The notes: generated by a model not told the origin, from the letters alone. Shown: positions 26,596 to 40,892, numbered from the stretch's first letter. The stretch is 64,000 nt of DNA from Motacilla alba alba (GCF_015832195.1 NC_052027.1:2666001-2730000); one strand, 5' to 3'. Numbers and translations are program-made.

Positions 26596-27871
26596 TTTAG
26601 CTGCAAAGTACACCCTGAAATATGTTCCTACAAACACCAAGATTGATGTGATGTTGTATTTTAACTACACTGACTGGTTCTTGGGCTTGCTGTTATTTTT
26701 TTTTCCTGGCAAAGTAGCACCCACTAAAAACAGGAATAATTCTAAAACAGCCTGTTTTAGAAAAAAAAAAAAAAAAAAACCCAATTATTTTGAAATATTT
26801 CAAGGGATTTCCCATTTCAGACCAGCCTCTTAGATCACCAAAGCCTGCTTTAAAGTTGTCTTCAAAAAGAACTGCCAACAACCAAAACAACCCTCAGCCT
26901 CTGGAAGGTCCAGATATCCATAATTTGTTGGGGAACTCACCCTTCTGTCCAAAGACTGCAAATACCTCAATTCCTCTCTCTGCTGGGTTGAATGACACCT
27001 GGTTGAACAGTTTCTGGGAGAATTTCAGTATTTTTGCATGAGCTGTGTGATATTTGCTGTTGGCTTGAAAAAAAAAAAAAGCATAAAATCTGTTTCATTC
27101 CCCATCATTGTCATATAATATCCCCCAAATGAAGATGTCAATAGATGGAGCCAAATAAGAGCTGTATCCCATTTCTTAGAACTTCTGTCTGTGCCTTCAG
27201 ATGTGGCAAATTCAAGTTTCTGACTCCAATTAAGCAGCTTCATCTCCATGCTTCAACCCAGGAAACAAATAGGTAGAAGGGGCTACCATATGTTTGGGGT
27301 TTCAGTTCATTAAATCCTTGATCTTGCAAAACCTTTTGAGAGCTACTACCCCATAAAATCCATCCAAAGCTGTAGCTTGTGTTGTTTGGAAGAATCTTAA
27401 TAAACATTTTCTCCAAAGAAATATTCCAGCCTTTTGAGAATCAGCATGACACTGCCATGAATTATTCACGCAAGGCTCTGCAAGATGGGCAAGTTTCCTG
27501 CCAAGACGTGCACAGTGAGGGGTGGTATAAAACTGAAATTGGAATGTGGAGAGAACTGATGGGGAAGATTTCAAAGATCATCTCTTTTGGAAAAAAAAAA
27601 AAAAGAAAAAAAAAAAAAAGAAGAAAAAACAAAACACAACTTCAGACCTTTAACCGTGCTCCTTTACAGAGCCTCCTAAATGTCCTGCTTCACATCCACT
27701 CCCAAATTCCTCAATTTTAGGCTGTGCTCACTCACAGACACTTCCTGTTAAATGGAGCCACAGAGTGATGGAGATGGGATTTCTGAGAGCCACTGGCAAA
27801 ATTCATTCCAGGGATTCCTAATGAGGCTGAACCTCAGAAAACTCTGGTGAGGTTCCTTTTGTCAGCTTCAT

Positions 27872-28465
27872 GTCCCAGCTGTGTGTGCTGACCCCAGAAC
27901 CCCCCGAGCCCTGGGCTGGTCCCAGCAGGAAAGGGGGGATCCTGCCCCTCCCAGGTGAGACCCCACCTGCAGAGCTGCCCCAGCCCTGGCCCAGCTCAGG
28001 GAGGAGCTGGAGCTGCTGCAGAGCCCAGAGGAGGCTCCAGGATGATCCCAGGGATGGAGCAGCTCTGCTGGCAGGAAAGGCTGGCACAGCTGGCATCGTG
28101 CACCTGCACAGGAGAAGCTTTGGGCTGAGCTCAGGGTGGCCTTGCAGGGCCTGAAGGAGCCCCAGGAAACATGGAGAGAGACAACTGACAAGGGATGGAG
28201 GGACAGCACACAGGGAATGGCTTCACACTGCCAGAGGGCAGGGATGGATGGATATTGGGAAAGGATTCTTCCCTGTGAGGGTGGGCAGGCCCTGGCACAG
28301 GTGCCCAGAGCAGCTGGGGCTGCCCCTGGATCCCTGGCAGTGCCCAAGGCCAGGCTGGACAGGGCTGGGAGCAGCCTGGGACAGTGGGAGGTGTCCCTGC
28401 CATGGCAGGGGTGGCACTGGATGATCTTGAAGGTCCCTTCCATCCCAAACCATTCCATGATGGAG
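27872..28465 (+). mobile_element. CR1 LINE fragment, longest copy in the window
   Basis: About 590 bp of CR1 3' region: caggtgagaccccacctgca, gaggctccaggatgatccca, ggagcagctctgctggcagg, gggctgagctcagggtggcc, aggattcttccctgtgaggg, gtgcccagagcagctggggc, gacagtgggaggtgtccctg, then gatgatcttgaaggtccctt and aaaccattccatgatgg. It looks comparatively well preserved. A 205-codon open frame on the other strand (27868-28485) is a shadow of it. Confidence 0.9.
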
Positions 28466-31400
28466 GCACTCCCTGATGACTCCACAGGACTCTTCCTGAA
28501 TCACCTCAGCCACAAAGATGGAGAACCAGAAAAAACCCAATCCAGCCTAAACCCAAAATCCAATCACATTATTTGGCCTAATGCAAAAACTGACAACTAG
28601 AAAGAACCAAATGAAAATTATACTCCAAAACCCATTATTTTGAGACTGACATGTCCAGGTTTAGATGCTGATGCAAACGAATCAGGGTTTACTTTGTCCC
28701 CCCAAATGCCCTGCACTGAATAACTGATGAAAGGCACATTTTAAATAATACAGGAGGCAGGAGGAGGTTTGGCCATCACTAATGCAGAGCAACCCAGCAC
28801 CACCTCTCTTTGCTTTGGTGGTATTTGCACGAGGGGAGAAACAGCCCTGTAAGCACAGAGGGTTGATGTGAGTGATTGCTGAGCACATTTTAATAATTAA
28901 TTCCATAAACAAGTGAAGTCTATTTTAATTTCACCTTAGACAGCATTGCTGTCTCAGTGAAGGAAACTGCAAACTCTTCTGTTACTGTACCCAACACTGA
29001 CACTTCAGAAACATTACAGGAACAGCAGGAAAGTAATGAAAAATATATATATAGTGCTGAAACTTCTGAGCTATCCAAAGTGCTCCTGAAGATCCTGCAG
29101 ATAATCTTTGGGGAATAATCCAAACAGCTTTGTTGTATAAAGTTACATCAAATGACTGAACATCACGCTGTGATTGAAAAGTCATGCCCAAAAATGCTGA
29201 TCAGTTTGATTGGACATGGATTCAGTTCCAGTGCCTCAAAAGGCCTGTAAAGAACAGCTTAGTAAAGAAAAACAGAATGACTAAAGCCACCAAAGTGATC
29301 ATGCTTGCCTGTTTCAAACGGCAATGTAATGGAATTATTTATCTGTGAAGGAACTGCTAAGAGGATCGGGGGAAAAAAGAGTTTGGAATCCTCTGTTTTC
29401 CTTCAACTCAGATGAAGCTGGTTTGTCCTGTATTTTGACTTCTCAGAGGTTTCTATAAAGGCCTTTGGCATCATGGCTAAAACCACAACAGTGCTTTGCA
29501 AAGCCCTAACGTGTCCACATTTTGGTCAAGAAGGATTTCATGCCCACAGAGTAGCTGAGGTGAGCACTTCTAGAAAAGAGAATGTTTCTACATTTTCCCA
29601 GCTTCTTCCCAAAAAAACGAGAGTTTGGAACTCACAATTTCCAAACATGGGCCCTTTTCTTATTTGGAGAGGTTTGATTTTTTTTTCCCCTTCTTTCTCC
29701 CAGAGGAAGTGGAGCTCCTGTTGGGAAATTGCACATATTTGGGGGAAAAGCTTCTTCACCAGAGCATGTCCTGCTTCCAGAGGGAAGGCAATCCACTTTT
29801 GGAAGAAATTAAAGTATATTCACCAATTTCACTTTTCAATTCAAGTATTTAAAGTATGAGGTCACTAATGTGATCTCTGATACCTGAGAATTCATGGCCC
29901 TATTCCAGTTTCAAAAGAAAAGTATCTATGGACACACCACCCATGAGCTTTCCTTACAGGAGAAAAGCTGCATTTTCTTACGAGATCTTTGCATTTTGAG
30001 CCAAAGGGAGCTAGAAACTGATTTATTATTATTGTGTCAGGTAAGGATATTATTCCTGCCACTCTGAAATGTTGCACTTTAAATACTCAGATTGTGCTGA
30101 GGACCCTTGTCCTTTTTCTGAGCTAAGACCTTTGGCTTCTCTCTGAGATCAATCCACACAAGCAAAGGATGTTATAAAGGTGTTACTGAGCACTCCCAGC
30201 CCATAATATATTCTGCAAATACATCTCCTGGTTCTGTAAATAAAGTTACTACACATAATCCCACAGGTTCCAGTATTATATGTACATAATAACGCTGCAG
30301 ATCTTATTCAATTTCCAGGTATTTTGTGAGGAGAGCTACTGGCATATCCTCAAGGGCCAAATATTTCATTCAAAGGCAAGGAGATATTATCATACTCTGA
30401 ATAGATATAGTAGTTAGTTTGTACAGCATCTCATAAAAGGGTAATTTGCAGACTTGAAGGGGAAAAAAAAGAGCTGCTTTAAGGAACACAGGGAATATTT
30501 ATGTAGCTACACAAATTACTTGGTTGAGTATTATTCCAGAGACTTATTTTAGAAACTGAAATTACTCCTTACAATGTAACTTTTGCCATTATTATTATCT
30601 CTTGCACTTAAAGATATTAAATCCTTGCCTTGAAGTTTGGCTCTTGAACAGGCAATTATGATTAAAGCACTTCATCTTCTTGGCCCCTTAATTCATCACA
30701 GCAACTAGCCAAATTCCACACGAAGTCTGGAATAAATGGAGCTGGCCCAGGCAACCTCAGTGCAGCACAGCAAATCCAACCACAAGGTGAGCACATCCTT
30801 GTTTTTCTTTCAGTGACAACATCCCTGCTGCTTAAATGTTCATTTTTGGATCTCAGGCAGTACCTTGCAAATAGCAGATGAATCAGGTTATCTGGAAAAT
30901 GAATGGATTTCTCCATTTTTCAAACCAATGCTGAAAATAAACTTAATTATTCATGTGAAGGAAACTGGTTTTCCTCAAGCTTAATCCAAATTGCTCGGGG
31001 TGGTGTTTTCATTCCTTCTCTGTTTCCCTGTCTCTCAGAAGAGCATGGAAACTGTTATCCTGAAGGTTGTGTCATTGGAAAACTGGAATTAGGGTTCAGT
31101 GAATACAAGACTGAAATGCTGCTGCTCACACAGGGAGGCAGGGGGGCTGCAGGACTCAGTGTTAATATGTTCACTTTAATAATCAAGTTAATGAAGGCCA
31201 TTGCTTCAGACAAGATGTGCCTATCAAGGTTGTATCTTATCTGTCTTTCATACATTTAGTCAATATACAATGATGCTGAACATATCTGGGCAAACATAGC
31301 TAATTTTTTACCCTGAAAGCTAATCAATAATATTTCCTTTTGCAGGTCTCAGTTAACTCTTGGAAACAAGGGGCTGGCAACACATAGCTGGCGCTTACTT

Positions 31401-34400
31401 CCTCCCTGTCTGGCATCTGGGGGCTCTAAATCCATATTAAGATTATTGCTGAGCCTCGTGGTGGCACCTCTGCATCATGCAAAAAAACCCAAGAGCTGTT
31501 CTGAAGATATTATTGGAAGGATATTTTCTCTGCGTGAGGCATTTCAGAAAATTGGGATGACCCAAAATGGTTTTTGATCAGCTTCCAGTGCCTCACGACC
31601 CAGGACACAGCAGGATCAGCCCAACCACACAGGCAGCAGAAAAAAAAAAAAAAAACCAAAATCTTCAGCCTCCAGGGCAAGCAGGAAAAGGCTCCCCAAA
31701 AATACCCCTAATATGGATGGGAGCATGGATTGGGAATCCGTATCCTGGGCTGCAAATCCTCTCAGACCATGGAGGTGAAACACCCCAAAATCCAGGTGGT
31801 GTCATTATTTTATCTGTGCCATAGCGTCCATGGGATGCTGGAGAACACAGCTTGGGGAAGGGACTGGACTGCAACCCAACAAAAATCCTAAAGCTGCCTT
31901 CACACCTTCCCCCTCACTGCTGTTGTGTTGGCCACAAGCAGGAATTGCAGGACAGAGACCCTACTGGAATTCTTCTGTGAAGAACACGAAACCATGCCAT
32001 CGGTTGATAAGGACTGGGGCAGGACCATGAACTAATGACCCCCATGAACTGACGACCCCCACGAAATAATGCCCACCTCCCAGGGAAAACAGACAACAGA
32101 AATAATAAGTAGAGACGGAAGCAGAAGGAATGTATTCATGGATAAATGAGAGCTGTGGCTGGAGCCTTTGAGCCGAGCTCACGTCCCTGGGTGCGCTTTG
32201 ATCAGCAGCATCCCAGCCCTGGGAGGCTTTGCTCCGTCTCTTTTTAATGCCACATTTCTTTCTCAGCTTTTTCCTGGCTGAAGTGGATCATGAGTTTGAT
32301 CATTCCAGCTCAGCAGAGAGCCCCAGCCCACCCCAGCAAGCAGCAGAGGACCCATGGTGGCACATGCTGCTGATGGCCAGGACACAGACAATCCTCCACT
32401 CCTGTTCTCTGGTTTATAGCTCTAAAGTGTCACAGTTGCACAGGAAACGCCACAGAGATGCTGCAGGATTGACGTTCCTTAGAAATCCCTTCCTGATGAT
32501 CAGTGCACCCTGGGAAACAATTATATTTTATTCATTTCTCTGGGTTGTAATTCTCCATAAGGATAAATAGAATCCCAAACAAACAAATAAATAAAACTAA
32601 ACCAGGTTGCACGATCAGAGTTTCATATAAAGTTGCTGATAATTTCCTCCCAAGTCACTCAAGTGGAAACCTCAAATAAAATTACAGCTCCTTGGAATTA
32701 AGAGTGATTTACCAGCTAATGTATTACAGCACAAACACCAACTAAAAACAACCAGACAACACCCAAAAATATGGAGATATTGCAATGACAAAGACTTCAT
32801 TAGAAACCCTATAAAAAGTGCTTTCTTTATTCACAAAAAGTGGGATGTGTGCTCACTGATCCTGTGTTTGCTCAGTTGTGGAAATCACATTTGGAAATAT
32901 TAAGAGTTAAAGAGTACATTTTCTCTTTTTAAGGGCTTGGAAACTGAGGACAATCTGTCAGCTGATCAGTGACTATTTTTTTGTCCACAGTAACCCAAAG
33001 TGACCATTATTTGACAAAATTCTCTCCAAAAATCACCCTGAATGTTGCTGGTCTCGTTGGGAAATGCTGCAGTTGCAAAGGCACTGGCTTTTGGCAGAGG
33101 TTTCTTTAGTGATAAGAACAAAGCAACACTCATTAAAAAACCAAGCCAGCAAACCAACCACTGTTAGATAATTAAAAGAATGCTTGTTTTCTTAATTTTA
33201 ACACTAAAGAGCTACAGAGCACACCAAGAAAAACATTAAAATAAGATTTGTAGGGTGGTGAGTACTCAGAAAAAGAACAAAGGTGTTTGATAATGGCTTT
33301 GGCTTATAAAGAGATGTTATCCTGCCAGTTGTATCCCACTGAGTTGGATCCTGTGGATTAAAAGTTAACTTAGAAATCTGACTTGGCTCCACCCAAATCA
33401 ATAGAATCCCATTTACTTGCTGGTGAAATATTGATATAATCAGGCTCATTAATTTGAAATGAGCAGAAATTGATTTACCAGGCAGGAGGAGGAGCCAAAC
33501 CAGATTCCCAATCCTTGGAACCCTCCTCAGAGAATTTCCACACTTGAAGGAACCCAACAAATATTTTAATAACCTTACTATGAATACAGTGAGGAAGCTT
33601 CAAAGGATTATTTCCCTGGAGAGGGGGAAAACTGGAATTTGGATGGGAGGGAAAGAAAGAGTCAAAGGAGAGTCTGACAAAGTGAATTTTTGGAAGCCAA
33701 TGTGTCCTAGAGGCTGCGGCGGATGAGAGCCCAGCCCAGCAGGGGAGGGAGGAAAGGTTTGGCAAAGCCTTTAGGAGCTGTTCCCTCATCCAGAGATCCA
33801 CATTCCAACCTGACTGTCTGCTGCTCCCAGGGACTTCCACCTCACAGAGTGGTTTTTACTCCCAGCTAGGTGTAGGAAATAAATATTGGCCTAGCTTGTG
33901 AGAAATATCAATATCAAATTTCAGCTGCTGAGGAATGAAATGAAAGGTTAAAATCTTAACCTGGGGGAGAATGGGAAAATGGAATGGGAAAGTTGTGCTG
34001 CAAACACTGCAGCCTGGAATTTTCCCCAGTGAATGATTTGATGGACTTCATTTAGGTTTCACCTTCCAAAATATGGATTTAAATTCCAAACAGAAGTTGT
34101 CATTTAAACCCTGAAAATCAGACTGTAAATACAAAGCCAAACAATACTTTAAAAATATAGGGGTTTAACAGGGAAATTTGTCAAGAGGAGCTTTGTTCCC
34201 ACCACACCATTTATTTCTCATTTTATTTCTTTATTTCCTTAACTCCTGGTGAGAAATCAAGGCGGGGGTACCTGGGAAGATCCAGCAGCTCTGCAGTCTG
34301 CAGAAGCCCTTCCACACTCAGTTCCTACTGGACTATAGGATTTTAATTTATTTTTTTTTTCCATAAAGGCATTGGCAGCTTCTTTGAAACACAAACCATT

Positions 34401-34549
34401 TGAAAACTCAACATTAAGGTGTGAAGTGCGTTGATAATGCACAGTCCAAGCCCCCAAAATCCATCAGGAATTTCATTCAGAAGATCCAGCAGGCAGTTAA
34501 AGGGGGAAAACAGGGCAGATATTGTTGCCACCATGTGGCACTCGATGTC

Positions 34550-34640
34550 ATGGTTTAGTTGAGGTGTTGGGGCATGGGTTGGACTAGATGATATTTAAGG
34601 TCTCTTCCAACCTAATCATTCTGTGAATTCTGTAATTTTG
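34550..34640 (+). mobile_element. CR1 LINE 3' tail
   Basis: catggtttagttgaggtgtt, gggttggactagatgatatt, taaggtctcttccaacctaa, tcattctgtgaattctgt give a short CR1 3' terminus in plus orientation. Confidence 0.8.
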
Positions 34641-34984
34641 TCAATGAAATAAGGAATGAATCTGGAAAAATGTAGAGACAGCACAAGGTTTTGATGGTTA
34701 TATAGCCATGAAGCTCATGAGTTTTTGAAGAGAAAATTAAATGAATAAAATCTTTCCTCTGTGGCTTAAGCAGACTCCAGTTTTGTTTGGTGGACTGGGA
34801 AATCTTTCATCATTCTGGTGAATTTCCCCTGAATTCCCAAGTGTCTTTGTGACCTGCAGACACAAACCCAGGCCGGCAGCATCCCCTCAAGGAGCTCCCC
34901 CATCCCAGAGTGAGGGATTCTCCCCAGCCCTGCTCAGCATTCCCCTGTTGCTCTGTGCTGCTCCTCGGGATAAGATCTCCTCTC

Positions 34985-35215
34985 CTGCCTGCTCCAGCTC
35001 CATTCATTATTCCTGGACAGATGACCTTACATTTGGTGCTATCAAACACATATTGATTGCACGCTCGTCTGACAGCCTTGTAATTACTCAGGTCAGCCCA
35101 TTTACCCTCTTTAAATAATGGCAGAGCACCAGCTTTCTTCCAGCCTATTGGAACTTCCCCTGCGAGCCAGGACTTATTAAAAATAAACATTAACGACCCA
35201 AAGAGCAGCTCAGAT
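34985..35215 (-). pseudogene. Decayed LINE (CR1-type) reverse-transcriptase remnant
   Basis: The minus strand at about 35085-35190 reads IFNKSWLAGEVPIGWKKAG, then ALPLFKEGKWADLSNYKAV. This is the conserved RT segment that in CR1-type LINEs reads roughly 'nkSl.tGevP.dWk.A.vtPifKkG...dp.NYRpv'. The frame then leaves the expected continuation, and FDSTKCKVI, resembling a later RT segment (f-n-s-k-C-k-v), follows, so an internal deletion is likely. Upstream of the open stretch the frame has stops. It is non-functional and old. The exact LINE clade is not settled. Confidence 0.6.
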
Positions 35216-35561
35216 GGCTCTTAAAAATTTTAGGTGCCAGTTAGGCAGGCTTACTGATTTAACAGAGTCTGATGAGAGGAGCTGCTGTTTAACTGCCTCT
35301 TAATCACTGCTGGGAGATCAATTATTCCCTCCTGGGAGGCAGCAGCATCACCCTCCTCCCTCCAGGGACAGGACAGAGGCACCAGCAGCCCTGGGCCCAC
35401 CTGAAAATGGGCTGGTACGCTTCTATTCTCTCCTATCACACTTTAAGAACATTATTTAATAAGTTTAAACTCGCTGATCATACATTTTTTTCATGCTCTG
35501 TATTCTCAGGCTGACCCAACTCCTCACTTCCATCCCTCGCCATTTACAGAGTATTTTGCCA

Positions 35562-35591
35562 GGGACAGGAGAGGGGTGGGGGAATCAGGGG
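35562..35591 (+). other. Potential G-quadruplex motif
   Basis: Four G-tracts (agggaca, gagggg, tggggg, caggggag) lie within 30 bp, with loops of 8, 1 and 5 bases. One loop exceeds the usual 7-base limit, so this is an extended rather than canonical motif. Confidence 0.3.
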
Positions 35592-36504
35592 AGTTGGATT
35601 GTTTTCCTCAATGTGAAATTGGATCTTTTGGAGAACAGTAAATAGAGATTCTTTTCCTCCTGTTAGCATGAAGCAGACACAATCAGAACGAGCAGCCACT
35701 AATTTTCCATGTGTTGATCAATTACTCTCTTGCTGTGGAGGTGGGATCTAATGTAGAGCTCCATCCTGCTGGATGTGATGCACCTTGAATTAGGGAAATA
35801 TCAGCCACAGTTTTTAGGAAACACTCAGGGCAATCTCCCACCAGCTGCTCCAGACCTTCTGTGTTGGCTTCCCAAAAATTCCCTGGTCCTTCCCCAGGGA
35901 CCAGCTCCTTCCACCCCGCAAAACCAAAGTGAAAACATCCTGTGGGGTTTATTTCCCAGCAGCCACGTCCAAGAGCCCCATCCTGTATTCCAGCTAGCAG
36001 AAAGCTGACCTGGAATGCTGATGGCTCATTTGTATTAATTGCCTGGGACTGACAGGGGCACTGCAGGCTGCTCCAAGTGCCATTTCCCTGGGCCTGCTTC
36101 CTACTTGCTGCTCCCAAAAGGGCACAAAGAGCCACTAATGGTTATATTCAACACTCCCTCTTTCCTGCAAGCAATTCCAATTTAATTAAATTTACATGGT
36201 TTTAAGTGACCATGGTTTTAAGCTACAACTCCTCTCATCTGTTTATACAGGTCACTAGAATTGATAAATCTCCATTTCATTGCTGACATCTTCTTTTAAG
36301 TGCTCCCTTATTCCCCTCCTGACCTTTTAAAGCTGTTTTCTACCCTTCCTGCCCAGCTGGTTGAAACAGAGGTTCTCTCTTTCCCTAGGAGGCAGGACAG
36401 CAATCCATAAACCCCCAATCCCATCACTGCCCGGGGATTTTCTGTAACACTTTGAGTGTGAAGTGTCTTTGAAGAGAAAATTTGAATATTTCCCTTTTTT
36501 TACC

Positions 36505-36618
36505 CATGGATGGGGCTGGAGCAGCCTGGGACAGTGGAAGGTGTCCCTGCCATGGCAGGATGGGAATGAGAGGATCTTTAAGGTCATTTCCAACCCAAAC
36601 CATTCTGGGATTGCACTG
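36505..36618 (+). mobile_element. CR1 LINE 3' end fragment
   Basis: ggctggagcagcctgggaca, gtggaaggtgtccctgccat, ggcaggatgggaatgagagg, atctttaaggtcatttccaa and cccaaaccattctgggattg form a plus-orientation CR1 tail. Confidence 0.85.
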
Positions 36619-38974
36619 CCACCACCTGAGACCTCCATGACTCCTTCTCTCCTGCAATTAGCAGGAACAACATTTTCTAGGGCTGTTTTGACATATTTTT
36701 CATAAGATTATATGTTTTGGTTTTGGTTTTTTTTGGGCATGAGGGAGAAAACATCAGGCACACTTATAAATCACTTTTATCTTACGATTTTAAATCATTT
36801 TTGCAAAAGGTCTCTGGCCCCTTTTTCCTCACCTGTGCAGGGAGATTGAATTCAGAGTGCCCTGTCAGCTCTGGAGATGTGTTTGATATGGAGCAGACTG
36901 ATTTTCCCAGTGCTCCATATGTGCTCAGTCAGAGACAGAACTCGAAGCAGCCAAAAGGCAAATCTGGCCCAGTTTCTCCTCTTTCCCTCTGGGGAGAATT
37001 CAATCAAGAATTGATTAATGCTTGAATTCTCATCAAGAATTAATAAGTTCCTGATGTGGTGAAAATGAATAGTCTCAGGGAAGCAGCTAAGCTTGTTGTT
37101 TTGTACGGGGGGAAAAGAAAAAAATGCCATTTATTTGGTAACTGATGCAGTGGTGAAGTTAGAGAGGGGGAACTCTGACTTCCCTGACTCCTTATGACAT
37201 TTTAATAACCTAATGAATGCACTGACTGAAGGCCAGCTCTCAGGGATGACTCGGGCTGCTCCCACCACTCCCCTCAAGCTCAGGCGCGATTCTCAAACTC
37301 CACACAAACACATCAGGTGGGGGTGTAGCAGCTCAACACCACCACCACAGAAAAGCCATTTCCTCGTCCCCAAAAAGGTGTCCCTAAAGGCTAAAAGGAA
37401 GAAAAATCACAAAGTCAATCCTTTCTCATCAAACCCCTCCTCAGTGTCTCTGTACAGACTGAATAAAACGAGACTCAGCAGGGACTAATAGTGATAAAGG
37501 TGAGAAATATTTAGTGACATTTTTATACTTCCTTTGATGGGCTGGAGAGCTAAAATACCTTAAAAAAAAAAAGAAGAAAGAAAAACCCATGATGCTCTAA
37601 GACTAATTGAACCAATAATCAAAGGCTGTCTCTGATCCTGGACGAGGAGGTCAATTACAGAAATGAATCTGACAGCAGATAGATGGGAACAGTGTGCAAT
37701 TACCAGTTAAAGACTTGATAATTATGGCGAGAATTAGTCTGCATTCGCAATGGCAGCAAAACCCATCAGTTCTTTGCATTATTATCTTGATTGGAAGTAG
37801 AAATGGGCTCAGCTCTGTCTCAGGTTGACACAAAGCTCCAGGTTCACAGGGAGCTGAGGAGTGGCTGATGAGCCCATGGAGCTGGAAGTGTCCTCAACTG
37901 CAAACTTCAATGGCAGACGTGAGAAAAAATTAATATTCAGCAAGGAGAGATGTGGAGAAATTTAAATTCTGATAGAATAGGACTGAGAAACACCTTTTTT
38001 TTTTTTTTTTATGAGGTTTGCCAAAATGAGCCCAAATATGGGCTTTTCAAATACTCAAATTCTCAATCTTGAAAGGCAGAGTCAATGGAAGAGTAACAAT
38101 CCTGAATATTTAAAGAATTGGCACATTGCTCTTCCATTCCCCCATGGCATTGTACAGTAAAAAGGAAGAGGTTTTGTAACTATTTCTTTTTAAGAAGTGT
38201 GATCTGCAAGGTAAAACTATCGGTAAATCAGACTAAACTTGATGACCTTTACTCCTTGAGGTGGGTGGAACTTATATTTCTTCCTTTTTGAAATAATCTG
38301 AAAGCCCACAACACTTGAATTCCTCCTCTTATTCTTAATTTTAGTCTTTCTAGGGCTCCAGAAGCTGGGAAGTTCAGAAAAGCTGGATCCAGGTAAAGCC
38401 AAGGAGATGCTGCTGCCTGGGAGAGTGAAAACCTTGGCAGGAGAGTGACTGAGCCCAGCAGAGGAAAACAATACCCAGAAAAAACCCTCAGAAAAATGAA
38501 TAAAACCTGGCAGCTAAGAAGCCTTGGGACAGGAAATAATCTGCAGCCTTGGAGTCATAAAAAATGCACTAAAAAAGTGAAGAGTTTTTGGGTTTTCAGT
38601 AAATATTTTCCAAGAAACCAATCAGCAAATTTTAAGTTCTCAACGTCTGATGGTTGTGGGAAATGAAACAAAGAAAATATTTCCAGGAATCCTCCTCAGC
38701 TCATCCTGATGAGGAAACAATGAAAATGAGTGCCTTTAGCAGCTTCCATGGTGTTCTCCCACCTCTCAGCATCCAGAGCTATTCCCACTCCACTCGTCAC
38801 TTCCACATCCCTCTGCTGACACTCCTCTCTGCAGCAACTTTTTTTCCTCAAGATTTTTTTTTCTTTTTTAAAATTAGGTGAATTACTGTGTCAAATGATC
38901 TGATTTCACTGCATTTTATGTAAATTTATTTACTTAGTGGCCTCTGGGCTCCATGCTGAGCTTGGAAAATGTAC

Positions 38975-39086
38975 TTTTCAAAATGATAAATAATTAACCA
39001 GAGCTCCTGCACCACTGAAGTTGTTACTCCACTCTCATTTTAAATAGTCCAGGAATATTTCTTTAATGCATGTTTCATATAAATTG
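38975..39086 (+). repeat. 112-bp dispersed direct repeat, copy 1
   Basis: From ttttcaaaatgata through attaaccagagctcctgcac, ctctcattttaaatag, ccaggaatattt, to aatgcatgtttcatataaat and tg. It is matched at high identity by copy 2 at 40893-41004, with about ten differences including small indels. It has no similarity to CR1 that I can recognise. Confidence 0.85.
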
Positions 39087-40892
39087 CCACTTAGAGGAAA
39101 ATAAATGCTCGGAACGTTGACTGCCTGAAGTCATAAAGGCTTACACATAGCAAGGTGATTTTTTATTAGAAACTGCATTTATGCTTTTCATTATTTAATA
39201 AATAATCATAAAAAGAACTCATTTCCAAGCAGCAGCAGCCTCATGTGTCCAGCCCCCTGCACAGATTCCCAGGAGGGAGCAGCACCAGCAATTCCCAGGG
39301 TAAATCCCAGCCCAGGACCAGGCTCAGGCAGGTCCCACACCAGGAACACACTGGGGAGGGCCTGAACTCCTGCCCAGATCTTCTCTTCACCACCCAGAGG
39401 AGCAAACGGGAATTTCTTTGGACAAATCGTTGTGTTCTTTAAAAAAAAAAATTGATTTTTTTTGATGTACCAAAAAGGCTGGAAGCACAAACACCTCGAT
39501 CCACGCTAAATTCAAAATCCCAGCTGCAGCTGTCAATGAAATAAAATTCCCCCAAAGAGATGAGGGAGCTTACAGGCGATGAGGAGCACGCATGGGGAAG
39601 AAGCCTCCACACAGCACAGACACAAACAGGCTGGAACTTCTCCAAGCCCAGGAATGGAGGAGTTGAGGGACCAACACAGATAAATCCCGACAGTCAGGAG
39701 GGGGAAGAGAACAACTAAGGTGTGCAGGAGAGGCAGCCTGGCTGCCTTAGGGACAAAAAACCCTTAAACACTGCAAAAGAAAGACAGCAGAGCAGCCATA
39801 GGAAAAACGGGAAAAACCAGCCCTGGGATAACAAACCCCCCTGGGAGGGACCAGAGCCCCCCAGCTCTCCTCAGCAGGGTCTTCTGGCATCCTCTTGCAG
39901 GTAAAGCAGCACCAAACCCCCGTTCCCACTGCTGGTTGTTCTCACCTGGTCCATCTTTCCGTGGGGTTGCAGCAGCTCCAGCTCCATCCCAGCCCAGGAA
40001 AGGTGTGGGAGCCACAGCCTCTGCTCCTGCTCCCAACGAGGAGCTGTGACACCAGTGCAGAGCTTCCCCATCCCAGGGCTGGGGGAAAACCGCTTCTCAG
40101 CCCAAACTGGAAGGAAAAGCTGATGTGCCACCAGGATAATTAGCAAAGAGGTTCCTCCTGTACCTCATTTCCTGCAGGAGGAGAGACTGGCAAGGACCCA
40201 GCCTTGGTCAGCCACAGCTGCCCCTTGCTCCCACTCCTCCTCACATCCCTGCTTCTCACCCCCATCCCAGGAGAAGCACAGCCACCAAAACCATCCGTTT
40301 TTCAAGTTTTAAGTCAATAAAACTACTGCAAACAAGTTTTGGGACTCCCAAACAAAACCAGGTGGTAAAAGAAAAAAAACCCCACCCAAACTCAGGGCAC
40401 TGCTGTGTTTTTTCTGGTTTGAGATATTCTTGCCCCAGTGTTTCAAACAAATGGTGAAGAACATGCTGTAACTCCGGGCTGGGAGGGATATAAAGCAGAG
40501 AAGCACAAACTCTACAGAAAAAATGAAACCAGAAATGCAAAGAGTGGTGTTTTTTGTACCCATTTCTACATCCAGGGCATGAGGTGGGGCTCCAGCTCTC
40601 CTGGGGGGGTTTAGCCACATCATGCGGGCTTCAAGCACGGTAAAAACACCACCCAAGTCTTGTTAAATGAGGCTCAGAAATGTGCAGAGCTCAGACATTT
40701 CAGCAGAGGGAAATGCTGGTGCTTCCCTGAGGGACTCCTCTGCGTTCCCAGCTGATGAACAGATGCTGAAGTGGAGAAGTGATGACATTTCCTTGTGAAC
40801 AGAGTGAAATCTTTTGAGCATTAGAAGGAATGTTCTGCCCCCAAACCAGGTCTAATAATGACAACTTTGTCCCAAAAGCAAAACATCAAATA

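Larger units (their letters stand above)
23109..34549. other. Intergenic, CR1 copies and A-rich runs
   Basis: It holds the CR1 copies at 26262 and 27872 and A-runs at 26760 and 27590. The open frame of 158 codons at 24204-24680 shows no recognisable domain or family. A short local repeat of gaccccca units lies at about 32037-32072. No RNA gene recognised. Confidence 0.55.

Noticed and set aside
27868..28485. Open frame of 205 codons on the minus strand
   Set aside because: It is the antisense of a CR1 3' region, a GC-rich non-coding part of the element, so it is an artefact.
35722..36135. Open frame of 137 codons, minus strand
   Set aside because: No domain, no transcript signal and no similarity I recognise.
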